Of a stretch of 64,000 nucleotides of DNA, positions 48,507 to 59,460 are shown one piece after another (the first letter of the stretch is position 1; every line of letters starts with the position of its first letter). The notes below the pieces were generated by a model, which saw nothing but the letters and a program-made list of their open reading frames with translations, made no database searches and had not been told where the DNA came from. Both the position numbers and the translations under genes were made by a program. The stretch is from Buddleja alternifolia (taxonomy: Eukaryota; Streptophyta; Magnoliopsida; Lamiales; Scrophulariaceae): assembly GCA_019426215.1 (NCBI GenBank), contig CM033392.1:53805149-53869148 (forward strand), in the 5' to 3' direction.

Positions 48507-50303
48507 GATTGGGTGTCCAATCTGACCGGTATACATGTATACCGAATGGATTGGGGTACCAATCTAACCGGTATACATAATATCACTTTATTAAATAATA
48601 TATTATAGACGGATAAATATAGGTTTATTCCTGTGAAAATGGTGAGCTAAATAATTTACGTTTCTAAATTAATTTATTTTGTTAATTAAGTGTAATTCAT
48701 GTATGTAATACAAGTTGATATATCAACATTGATTTTTCCAATTTTTGGTAATTCATGAATATACCGGCTAGATTGGGTGTCCTATCTGACTGGTATACAT
48801 GTATACAGGATGGATTGGGGTACCAATCTAACCGGTATACATAATATCACTTTATTAAATAATATATTATAGACGGATAAATATATGTTTATTCCTGTGA
48901 AAATGGTGAGCTAAATAATTTAAGTTTCCAAATGTAATTTATTTTGTTAATTAAGTGTAATTCATGTATGTAATACAAGTTGATATATCAACATTGATTT
49001 TTCCAATTTTTGGTAATTCATGAACATACCGGCTGGATTGGGTGTCCAATCTGACCGGTATATATGTATACCGGATGGATTGGGGTACCAATCTAACTGG
49101 TATACATAATATCACTTTATTAAATAATATATTATTGACGGATAAATATATGTTTATTCCTGTGAAAATGGTGAGCTAAATAATTAAAGTTTCTAAATGT
49201 AATTTATTTTGTTAATTAAGTGTAATTCATGTATGTAATACAAGTTGATATATCAACATTGATTTTTTCAATTTTTGGTAATTCATGAATATACCGGCTA
49301 GATTGGGTGTCCAATCTGACCGGTATACATGTATACCGGATGGATTGGGGTACCAATCTAACCGGTATACATAATATCACCTTATTAAATAATATATTAT
49401 TGATGGATAAATATATGTTTATTCCTGTGAAAATGGTGACCTAAACAATTTATGTTTCTAAATGTAATTTATTTTGTTAATTAAGTGTAATTCATGTATG
49501 TAATACAAGTTGATATATCAACATTGATTTTTCCAATTTTTGCTAATTCATGAATATACCGGCTAGATTGGGTGTCCAATCTGACCGGTATACATGTATG
49601 CAGGATGGATTGGGGTACCAATCTAACCGGTATACATAATATCACTTTATTAAATAATATATTATAGATGGATAAATATGTGTTTATTCCTGTGAAAATG
49701 GTGAGCTAAATAATTTAAGTTTCTAAATTAATTTATTTTGTTAATTTAGTGTAATTCATGTATGTAATACAAGTTGATATATCAACATTGATTTTTCCAA
49801 TTTTTGGTAATTCATGAATATACCGGCTAGATTGGGTGTCCAATCTGACTGGTATACATGTATACAGGATGGATTGGGGTACCATTCTTACCGGTATACA
49901 TAATATCACTTTATTAAATAATATATTATTGACGGATAAATATATGTTTATTCCTGTGAAAATGGTGAGCTAAATAATTTAAGTTTCTAAATTAATTTAT
50001 TTTTTTAATTAAGTGTAATTCATGTATGTAATACAAGTTGATATATCAACATTGATTTTTCCAATTTTTGGTAATTCATGAATATACCGGCTAGATTGGG
50101 TGTCCAATCTGACCGGTATACATGTATACAGGATGGATTGGGGTACCAATCTTACCGGTATACATAATATCACTTTATTAAATAATATATTATTGACGGA
50201 TAAATATATGTTTATTCCTGTGAAAATGGTGAGCTAAATAATTTAAGTTTCTAAATGTAATTTATTTTGTTAATTAAGTGTAATTCATGTATGTAATACA
50301 AGT
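48507..50303. repeat. 265-bp tandem array, about 6.8 copies
   Basis: GATTGGGTGTCC starts units at 48507, 48771, 49036, 49301, 49566, 49830 and 50094, giving spacings of 264-265 bp. Units are highly similar over their whole length. Each unit contains a palindromic block, CCGGTATACATGTATACCGG in the intact form, then ATTGGGGTACCAATCTAACC. Several units carry a CCGG to CAGG change in the palindrome. The last unit is truncated. No coding potential. Confidence 0.95.
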
Positions 50304-50418
50304 TCAAACAACATAATAATTAAATACTCAATATTCTAGTTCAAGTCTCTAAATTCAAGTCCGTTCAATACGACATAATAAATTAATACATGTTGTGAAT
50401 TTTTGGAGTATCCGTGCA

Positions 50419-51979
50419 TCATAGGTAAGCCGCCCCTTTTATGAAATGAATTTGCACATTGTTTGACGCGGTAGCTTCATACGCCCTAATTATTGGCCTC
50501 TTATGCACACCAATTGGATCATCAAAAAATTGATGAACACAGTAGATATTTAGTATACCCAACTCAGTTGCTTGCGACAACACGTAGCGAATGTAGCTTA
50601 GCTCGCAATCAGAACCCGAGAAGTTGAAGATCGTGACCTCATTCAATGCCTCCAATCCCATTGCTTGCAACTTCCAGTCCTTTACGTAGTTGGATACACT
50701 AGTCCCCGCGTTTTCCCATGGTGCACCCTACACATGTTAAGTCAATTATTTTAGAAACCCAAACAAAGAACGTGTTAAATAAACCATGTAATAACTAATA
50801 AGCGACAAACCATAAAACTTAAAATATTACCACCAAATCAACTTTAAGCTCATTCAAGCCTGTACATCTACTGATGAGCACCAATGTGACAGCAAGATTG
50901 TCAAGCAGCTTCGAACACCTGATCTCTAGGCGGTGCATATTACCAAAAAAGTACCTCGCCATAATGCGATGTAGAGACTCCACATGCGCCAACATCTAAA
51001 CAAACGATTCAAAAAAAAAAAAACCAGGAAATCAAAAAAACTTCTTAAAAGCATTTGCACTTATTCAAACAATGATAGATAGATATACCCTAACAAAATC
51101 AACCGGGACACGTGCTCGTTGACTGGACAGCAATTCTTTCGTCATTTTTACAACCTCTCGAAGTAGTCGGTATGTCGAGCAAGTTGATCCGATGTAGTGT
51201 TGATGACGGTGTACTATCCACTGTAAAGAACGAGGTAACGGCCCCAATACTTGTAAATACCCTGGACCATGTTCGTCTTGTTTCAATAAAATAACAAGGA
51301 CATTTACATTGGGGAAGTGTACTTTATATTCACATTTCCTTGGGCCCGATTGAATGCCATCTTAAATATTTTTACAGAATGCAAATATGCCTCAAATTCT
51401 GTTAGTCCTCTAAAATCATAGTTGAATAACTGCAAATCATTCAACTCGGGACACCATTTTCCAAGGCGGGAAGAAATGTGTTATCATACAGCACAACATG
51501 CTTCAATGTAGTTCCCACCTAACAATGTAGTTCCGTAGATATAATTTTAACTGAACAAGAGTTTGTGACAAAAACATGCCGTTAGGGAGTGAAGTGGACA
51601 ACCGGCCGACTAATTTCAGTCTACGCACAGAAGGATCTACTCCAAACGCCACCCACTCTTGCCTTATCCGATGCAATGCCTCGGCCCCCATGTGTAACTC
51701 ATAGCTCAAGGTTTCAACCACACTTTCATTATGTTCAAGTATAGTGCGATTAACAAAATGAATAAAATCTAAACCATGATAACCCCTTTGTTCGAAACGG
51801 CTAATATCGAATAAAAGAGTAGGGATAGAATACCAACAATGTTGAAAATACTTTGATAAAAGACCCAATCGGGCTGCCTCCACAATGCATGCATCCCTTG
51901 ATAATCTTCCCATAACATGAAAAATTATATCCTCACAAAGGAAACTAAGCCCATTATTAAAAATTGTACCTCGTTCCAT
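50419..51979 (-). pseudogene. F-box/LRR/FBD-type protein gene, degenerate
   Basis: Minus strand from 51979. The first open stretch (51979-51503) encodes an F-box-like N-terminus (LCEDIIFHVMGRLSRDACIV, LLSKYFQHCWYSIPTL) and the start of leucine-rich repeats (LPNGMFLSQTLVQLKLYL). Further LRR-like pieces follow at 51470-51340 (CPELNDLQLFNYDFRGL) and at 51286-51065. An exon at about 50998-50830 encodes LHRIMARYFFGNMHRLEIRC. An exon at about 50730-50419 carries an FBD-like end (ALNEVTIFNFSGSDCELSYI). A stop near 51500 and frameshifts break the gene. Plant F-box/FBD proteins act as substrate adaptors of SCF ubiquitin ligases; here it is probably a captured host-gene copy. Confidence 0.7.
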
Positions 51980-52504
51980 GGTTGTTTATATGAACTATCC
52001 CCTGTTTATACTTTGTTTCTACTCGTGCAAGATGATCCCCTGTCTCCCCTGTTTATATCTTCCTTTTTTCGTGGAAGATGATCCTCACAAATATCCCCTG
52101 TTTATACTCTGAAAATTCTTTGTATAGTTTGGTGGGGGAAGAGATTGTTCGATTTTGAAGTCATTTTGGTTTGCTTTTGGTTGTAAAAAAGATGAAGACA
52201 AATGAGAAGGATTTATCTAGTCCCACAATTTTATATATTATTTTCCAAGTGAAAATGTAAGGGTTAAGTAATATGAAAAGACTTTCACTTTTTATTGTGG
52301 TTAATGGGTGGTTTCTTAATTATAAACATCCACCCAATCCCCTCACTCCACGTGTCCGTCACTTGTCTAACTTTAATTCCACTAACTTTAATTATACTAA
52401 CTTGAATTAACCTTAATTAACCTTTTCACTTTTCTTCTTGACAGAAATAGAATAAATATTTCATGAGAGTGGAAATTAAATCATCCAAGCAATTAAAAAA
52501 AATA

Positions 52505-53343
52505 TCAACTAACATTCTCCACCGGAACCTCTTTAGTTCCCACTACAAGAAGGTTTCTTTTCTTGTAATTAAGCTGAAAATATTTAAACCTTAGACTCTT
52601 TGTTTTTTCATCCAATTGCATGTTTGGAATCTCTTCCATTAATTTCATCTCTTGTTCCAATTTCTGCAACTCTCTCAACTTCCCATCTCCTTCCTCTTTT
52701 CCTAATTCCTGTTAAAACCACATTTAAACCACAGTGGCACACACATTCTAGAGAGAGAGAGAGTACAAATACATATACCTGGACATTCTTGATTAGGGTT
52801 TGAAGGCTCATGAGTTTTCTATGAGGCCATCTCCTAATTCCCAATTCCCTGCACCTTTTCTTCAAAAGGGTTAACCCTACATTCAATGCTATTGCTGCTT
52901 GTGTTATTGGCATGTAAAAATACTGCGAAATCGTTTTCCTCGACAATGTCTTCATTACTTCCCTTGATCTTTTAACTATTTTCCCAACTTCATCCACATG
53001 TAAATTCTCATCAAACGTCACCATTGTCGCGTTATTGATATTACCACCAAATAGCAACTGCTGCTGGTTTAGTTGATCTTCAAATCCTATTCTCACTTCA
53101 TCCCATAACCTTAATACATTCCCAGAGTTGCCCCACAATAGCTCTGCAATTAAACCAAAAAATGAAAATGAAAATGAAAATAAAAATAAAAATGAAAATG
53201 AAAATTTAATTACCTGGAATGTTAAAAGCAAGGTTATGTGGCGGACTGAAAGATGAATAAAAAGGGTCATCTACTATCATCTCCGTCAAAGGAAGAGCAT
53301 CAAATACAGTTTCACAAATGGAAATCTGGGTTGGAAATTCCAT
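52505..53343 (-). CDS. RKD (RWP-RK domain) transcription factor, intact three-exon gene
   Basis: Exon 1 53343-53214 (130 bp), exon 2 53143-52779 (365 bp), exon 3 52708-52505 (204 bp). Introns are GT-AG with a TTTAATTGCAG acceptor; the first splits a codon, the second is phase 0. The joined frame is 232 codons without a stop. Exon 2 carries the RWP-RK domain: ISQYFYMPITQAAIALNVGL, LLKKRCRELGIRRWPHRKL, SLQTLIKNVQ, including the RWPHRK core. Exon 3 gives a Glu/Leu-rich, probably helical C-terminus and KTKSLRFKYFQ, as in RKD proteins. Size fits small RKDs. RKD factors are nuclear DNA-binding regulators of egg-cell identity and early embryo patterning. It lies inside the Mutator-like element, in the same orientation as its transposase. 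An ATG at 53390 opens a short out-of-frame frame overlapping the start, so the true N-terminus may differ. The last roughly 17 codons are less typical of the family. Confidence 0.85.
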
Positions 53344-53434
53344 TCACTACTACAACCAGATAATAATCCATTGTTTTGCCCAATTTCCATCGTAGTTTGA
53401 TGATGAAAATTAAAATAATTTTTGATTTTCTGAT

Positions 53435-53457
53435 TATATATATCTATATATATATAT
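53435..53457 (-). promoter_or_regulatory. possible TATA region of the RKD gene
   Basis: On the minus strand a TATATATATAGATATATA stretch lies about 90-115 bp upstream of the chosen ATG. It is a plausible TATA box but also a simple TA-rich run; no transcription start can be inferred. Confidence 0.3.
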
Positions 53458-53471
53458 GGAAGAGAAGACAT

Positions 53472-54931
53472 TTATGGTTTTACTCAGCAAATATTTTTTA
53501 TCAGCCGTCGTGTGACTGTGCTCACTTTAATGTCAAGAGACGTCGTGTCCTTTAATGTGAAGAGTCGTGTGAAATTTTGATTATTTTGATTAATCACATG
53601 AGGTATATACCAATATGCAACTTTTCTAATTAAATAAACTCCTAAAAGCGTGGGATATGGAACTCAATGAGCAACTGCAAAATCGAGGATATGTAATTTG
53701 AAGATAAGGAAACAACTTTAGGGTACAAAGAATTATTATTAAATTAATATATAATAAGGAAATTAATATCGGAAAAATAGAAAGCTTCTTCCATTAATTA
53801 TAGACAACTCTTTGTGCTTCTTTTTCACCTTTAAAATGTCAAGTCACCTTTAAAAAAGAAATCATAGAAACAATAATGAGACAATTTTTACCACTTTTTG
53901 ACTTTTTTTCTTGACATAATTGAACATTGATATGAATGGAATATTTGCAGATACCCAATCGGTTTGAAATTTGAAATGAATTGAGGGGGAAAGTGTGAAA
54001 TGAATTGAAATTGTTCAATTTAAGGGTTTAGTTTAGGGTATTAACATATGAGCTTAGTGAAAATTAATTTAATATTGACAATATTGGGATTGTGTTTAAA
54101 TGGATTACACAAATATCACATTTTGATCATTTTTATATTGCATATAGGAGGTATACTATAGTGGTATAGTGTATATTAACATTTGAACTTAATTGAGCTA
54201 CACTATAATAGGTATATAAACTCAATATGGACAATGAAATTTAGTGAAAACTAATTTAATTTTGATAATATTGGGATTGTGTTTAAATGGATTAGAATAA
54301 TTTCATATTTTGATTGATAATATTTATTATTAATTAATTATTTTATATTAAATGAAAACTAATTCTATACAATTTATTATTAATTAATCACGCATATCAT
54401 ATTTATGTTTGGGCCTAACTTCTATGTGTAAAGGTGTCAAATGGGCCTAAAGGGCCAAATTGATCATTCTCGTTAGATAATTATCATAGTAAGCATGTCG
54501 GTCAAAATTATTTGTGCATTTGTCTTCAATTAAATGAGACTGAACTCGTTAATACTATCATATTAATTTGGACCGATTTCATTTATCATAGATAATTATT
54601 TGTGCATTTGTCTTCATTTCAACATTTGGTTCTCTACTAATTAATATATAATAAGGAAATTAATATTGGAAAAATAGAAAGCTTCTTGCATTAATTATAG
54701 ACAACTCTTTGTGCTTTTTTTCACCTTTAAAATGTCAAGTCACCTTTTGATTAGCCATCCAACATCTGTCTTTATATTATGTCATTACCATTCTTTAAAA
54801 AAGGCAAATTAAAGGGGGTCATAATATCGAATATATAATTATTGAAGATCACGTGGTCATCACCTTACAATCATAACATATATGTGATTTTTAAATGAAA
54901 AGGCAAATTAAATGAAGTTTGAAACCTTTAC
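53472..54931. other. AT-rich spacer with a 110-bp direct repeat
   Basis: GGAAATTAATATCGGAAAAA and the following ~100 bp to TGTCAAGTCACCTTT (about 53757-53852) recur at about 54653-54747, roughly 895 bp apart. AATCACATGAGGTATATACC near 53595 recurs near 55461. No gene. Confidence 0.6.
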
Positions 54932-55254
54932 CTATGTGTCTAGTTTCATTGGAAGAAAATGGTTCATGAATCCGAGCTTTTTACAATGAGTTATGAATTT
55001 TCTCGTAAAGACGCGCACAGCTATCTGCACAGCCGACAGATTTTTAGCTAACTTTGAATACAAAACTGCTTTGTTATAGACGTCTCCTGATTATGTACGA
55101 TATATGCGTGGATAACCCTATGTGTCTAGTTTCATTGGAAGAAAATGGTTCATGAATCCGAGCTTTCTACAATGATTTATGAATTTTCTCGTGAAGATGC
55201 GCACAGCTGTCTGCACAGCCGACAGATTTTTAGCTAACTTTGAATACAAAACTG
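54932..55254. repeat. direct duplication, about 135 bp, period 187 bp
   Basis: TATGTGTCTAGTTTCATTGG...CTTTGAATACAAAACTGC occurs at about 54932-55067 and 55119-55254 with few differences. The second copy directly abuts the transposase scrap. Confidence 0.8.
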
Positions 55255-55440
55255 CAAACAAGTAATATGCCCTTATACTTGGTCTTCAACCAAGTCCCAT
55301 CAATTGCAATTACCTTCCTCATACACTTGAAGCCTTCAATGCATGCTCCCAATGCAAAAAAAAAGAGAAGTGAACTCATTCTCCTCATTTTTAACCAAAT
55401 GATAGATTGTCCCACCCAAATATGAAAGACTCACATTCAA
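55255..55440 (-). pseudogene. duplicated fragment of Mutator-like transposase
   Basis: Encodes GACIEGFKCMRKVIAIDGTW and LKTKYKGILLV, the first-Asp region of the MULE catalytic domain, almost identical to 57070-56966. It starts and stops abruptly, so it is a local duplication rather than a second gene. Confidence 0.85.
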
Positions 55441-55749
55441 TTATTGGGGCCACAAGCCTTAATCACGTGAGGTATATACCAATATGCAACTTTTCTGGCC
55501 TTAACATGCAATAATGTGCAACAAAAAAGGGGCAAAAGAAAAGGAACCAAAGCAATAATGCAGACAGATTGTAATCTCCTTGCAATCTCATGTAATTACG
55601 CAATTGAACCTCAATACGCAACTTACACATCAATACTCAACTTGGAAACAAACAAAAATAAAAAGTGAACAAGATTATGAAATTGAGAAATGAACAAGAT
55701 TTAACAATTAATTCATTTACAAATTAACAACTAAAATAAGAAGTGAAGG

Positions 55750-58340
55750 GTAAATTACAACATCGATTTAAAATTTTGTTGGGTCTTTCTTCGATTTCTT
55801 GCGTTTTGGTTTTTTGGATATTTTCTTCGGAGGTGGTCGAGCCTCTCCAGCGGAAGCCTTTCTTTTCACCACAGGTCTTCCGGCCTTCACTAAATGAGGA
55901 GGAGGTTTCAACTCCTCGCTTTTATTTCATCGGGGATGACCCACTTTGATTGACTTGGAACGGGGTATATGGTCCGTACATATGACGATGCCCATGTATT
56001 TTTCCAATATAATTTTGAGCATAGCTCTAGCATAGACTAGCCAATTGGAACAGTTGCAAGGGCGTGAGAGCACGAGAGCTTGTCCAAGTTAAATACCTCG
56101 CAAGTGCACTGTCGATCCAAATAATTGACTAAGAAGCTTTCCCCTTTGTCAAAGACGAGGTACTCTCCTGTTTCCCTATTTAGTTCTTTATATGTCATTT
56201 GAAGGGACTCTTGTTTCCTTGCATACAACACACTTTCCACCGTTGGAGTTAGTAGTTGCGCCGAAGACCCCTCAGAAGCTGCAATCCGGTAATCATTGAA
56301 CCACATTGGTATTTTCTCCACGATCTCATCAATCAAAAGTATTAACGAATATCTTCAGGCATATCTCAATGTCGAGTTAATTGACTCAGCGCCATTGGTA
56401 GTGAGAATGTTGTAACGAACACCTTCAAAGAAGCACCTAGCCCATTTCTTAGGGTCAAGACTATTTTTGGGATTTTCAAGATACTTAACAGCTGCAGGAT
56501 GCCTATTCCCTAACACTTTATACAGTCGATCAAACTCATCTGAAGTATATGCTTCAGCACAAGCCATGAACAATTTAAAACAACTGTTTTGCGCATTTTC
56601 TCTGTCTTCAGGGGTCCTACCTATATTAATGGGGAAATTTTGAAGAGTAACATTAATGCATGACTTTAATATACTTTAGAAGATTGCAGTATTTTGAAAA
56701 ATAAATATACCTGACTTAACGCGTGACTTAATATTTTGAGAAATATGTCAAGCACAATAACCGTGTTGAGCCTTAGGGTAAACTTTAGGAACTGCATTAA
56801 TGAGGCCTTGGTTTCTGTCTGACATGATGACCAATTCATCATCATCGGGTACGAGGTCTGCAAGTTTCTCTAGGAACCATTGCCATGATTCTTCACTTTC
56901 TGATTTAACTATGCCAAAGGGAACTGGATATTGATGTTTATTCGCATCTTGTGTGGTGCAAACAATTAATATGCCCTTATACTTTGTCTTCAACCAAGTC
57001 CCATCAATTGCAATTACCTTCCTCATACACTTGAAACCTTCAATGCATGCTCCCAATGCAAAAAAAAAGAGAAGTAAACTCGTTGTTCTCATTTTTAACC
57101 AAATGATAGATTGTACCGGGATTCAACTTTTTCAAAGTATACAAATAACTAGGAAGAATAGCAAAACTAGACTTTAGATCTCCCCCCCTAATAATATTTC
57201 TAGCAATATTTTTATCATTCCACGCTTTGTAGTAAGTTACTTTCACGCCATAATTCGTTTGCATTGTGTATGTTATTTTCTTTGGCGTAGGTGTGTCCGC
57301 CTGACCTGGGAATTCCTTTGCCAACATATTAGCAACTAAACTTGAAGTGACTTCGCGTGTCTATTTTTTGTGGCACTAATAGGGGAGCATGTATGTACCT
57401 TATTATGAATACGCAAGGAGAATTTATCTGAGCCTTTAACCTTCGCCGCGTACAACCTCCACTCGCAATCCTTGATTTTACACTTCGCCAAAAATATTTT
57501 ATTGTTTGACCTCGTTATGGTAAAATCAAAACAATGTTTCAATGAAGAGGTTACTACCAAATTTCTCAACTCTGCTTCGTCAATGAATTCCGCTCCGATC
57601 AAAATATCAACACCATCACTAAAATTGAACTCTCGACGGCTGTCATCACTCACAAATGGTTCACAATGATCCTTAAAATCTTCAGCGTTATCTTCGTCTA
57701 CAAGTCGAATCTGTTGGATTGGAGTTGGGGAATCCGGAGTAGTATTAGAGGGAGTTGGAGCACCAACAATACAATTTGATGACTGAGATGCACCAGTAGG
57801 ACTTGACAAGAGAGTTGGGGCAGAGTCTATTGAGGTGTTATCTTGATGGAGGGCCAGGGACATTGGCTCATCAATATTTACACCCTCGCGATTTTGTGCA
57901 AATGCAGAATCATAAACCCTTATTTCTTCCATGTCCATGTTGAAATCATCATCTCTACCATTGTCAATATCAAAAAGCCCATTGTCAGTTTCATCTTTCC
58001 TCATTAGCTCAACATATAGAGTACTTCTATTTTTCGATGCATTACAACGGTCCTTAAGATAACACTTTGCATCAAAATTATTCTCGATATATACGTGACC
58101 CGAATCATTATATGACGATGGAATGTAACTCAATCTAATATCTATACTCGTCCGATCAAAAGGGGCCTTTTCAAATATCTGGTCATGTAAATGGGAAAGG
58201 GTTATCGTGTCTGGATCATCTACTATTAGCGCATTCTTCATTTGATTACCATTCCTTGAAACCCATCCATATGATCCATTTTATCCCTATTTTTCCTTCC
58301 ACTCACCATCATATCGATAATATAATGGAATCTCAGACAT
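55750..58340 (-). pseudogene. MuDR-type transposase of the Mutator-like element
   Basis: Starts MSEIPLYYRYDGEWKEK at 58340, followed at once by TAG (58289-58287) and TAA (58283-58281). The frame then runs 58241-57336: an acidic variable region, then the MuDR DNA-binding domain (VVTSSLKHCFDFTITRSNNK; C-x4-C...H-x-C as CKIKDCEW and HNKVHTC). Catalytic MULE domain: VIAIDGTWLKTKYKG, ELVIMSDRNQGL and NILTTNGAESIN, supplying Asp, Asp and Glu. SWIM zinc finger: CTCEVFNLDKLSCSHALA (about 56105-56055). A C-terminal basic tail reaches about 55750. Frameshifts near 57363 and at an A8 run (57060-57067), and stops after HGYCA and NSTLRYA, inactivate it. An intron of about 90 bp may lie at 56710-56625. Confidence 0.88.
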
Positions 58341-59409
58341 TTGCTTGAAAAACTAAAATAAAAATGAATATATTGAAAATATCAAAAACAAAAATTATTT
58401 AGTGAAGAAATAACTTAATTGATCTTCAAAGTAAATAAATAATGCCACTTACGACAATAGACTCATATCTCATATTTCAGAATAAAAAATCAGTTGTATA
58501 ATCAAAAGGTAAAACTAGTATTAAACTAATTATAAAGATCGACTTTGGTAAATGGTAGATTACTCACTAACTCAATCCCTTCAAATTAGCTACTAAACAA
58601 TGAATTATGTATATGAACCCTTCAACATGACAAAACAATTTATTAAACTAACAGTTCGGTTAAGCAAATGAATTAAGGGATAAACTATTAATTATTATTG
58701 GAAATTTAACTTAATCAGTTAAATATATGAGACTTAATCACATTGATGAATATTCAACTAAGAAGATCACGGTCTAATTAATTAACAAGAAGTTAATATA
58801 CCAATTCACCATATACTATAAAAGAGGAACAACCGGCTTATTGAAGAGGACCAAGGGCTAATTGTTAAATGAATGACAACATTTGAAGAAATCAGCCATC
58901 AAAATAGTTAACATAGGCAAAGAAGAAAAGCAGAAGGGTGTACCTACTGTGGAGGGGAAAGGTAATGGAATTGCTTGTGTGTGTATATATATGTAGTACT
59001 TTTCAATGTCAATTTTTCCTCCTCTATTCTTCCCGACGGCGTGCGTGGATGAACTTCCCGACGAGTTTCCCCGTGCCGCCGATGAATGTGTGCCCGTGCC
59101 GCAGACAGTGTGAGGATGTGGAGAGGGATAGAGATTTTTGGTAATTTTCCCGTGAGAGAGCAGCCGATCGAGAGAGTGAGAGCACAGAGATATTCAGTTA
59201 TTCATTTTGTTTAACAGGCCCATTTTGGTAATTAACAATTTCTTGATTTCTCTATTCATTTTAATTTCTATTTGGAAGCAAGGGTATCTCGGTCATTTCC
59301 ATTAATGGGTATTTTCTCAGCCCTTTTTTTCTTTTAAATGAGTTGGAGTGGACCCCATTTGACTTGCTATGCTATGCTCTTAAATATTTCCAATTTGGTT
59401 GCTATTTGA
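58341..59409. other. 5' region of Mutator-like transposase
   Basis: Non-coding upstream sequence of the minus-strand transposase. 59030-59200 is GC-richer with CTCTCACTCTCTCGATCGGC on the minus strand and looks like a 5' UTR or promoter. A 68-codon plus-strand open frame at 58938 lacks any domain and is not called. Confidence 0.5.
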
Positions 59410-59451
59410 TTAATAGAGTATGCAAAATGTTGCTATTTGCCTAAATGTCCC

Positions 59452-59460
59452 CATTTAGCC
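59452..59460. repeat. right target duplication of Mutator-like element
   Basis: CATTTAGCC, identical to 45054-45062. Confidence 0.92.

Larger units (their letters stand above)
45063..59451 (-). mobile_element. 14.4-kb Mutator-like element carrying several genes
   Basis: Terminal inverted repeats of about 33 bp: left GGGAAAATTAAGCCAATAGC and right (reverse complement) GGGACATTTAGGCAAATAGC, both continuing AACATTTTGCATA; 29 of 33 positions agree. They are flanked by perfect 9-bp duplications CATTTAGCC. Contents from left to right: 156-bp repeats, DUF1985 gene (+), 265-bp tandem array, F-box/FBD gene (-), RKD gene (-), duplicated transposase scrap, and MuDR-type transposase (-). The element interrupts the CACTA TNP2 gene; removing it with one duplication copy rejoins RTYEAKW to MLTSIGMGYEK in frame. 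Capture of host sequence is well known for this superfamily. Confidence 0.93.

Noticed and set aside
48507..50303. CRISPR-like appearance of regularly spaced repeats with palindromes
   Set aside because: Whole 265-bp units repeat with no unique spacers, in a plant transposon; it is a satellite-type tandem array.
52608..53270. Single 220-codon open frame through the RKD introns
   Set aside because: It reads through both introns and the wrong frame of exon 3; the spliced three-exon model explains the conserved protein better.
52540..53356. A small CACTA element bracketing the RKD gene, suggested by CACTACAAGAA at 52540 and CACTACTACAA at 53345
   Set aside because: Both motifs point the same way, so they cannot be a pair of terminal inverted repeats; no 3-bp duplication was found.
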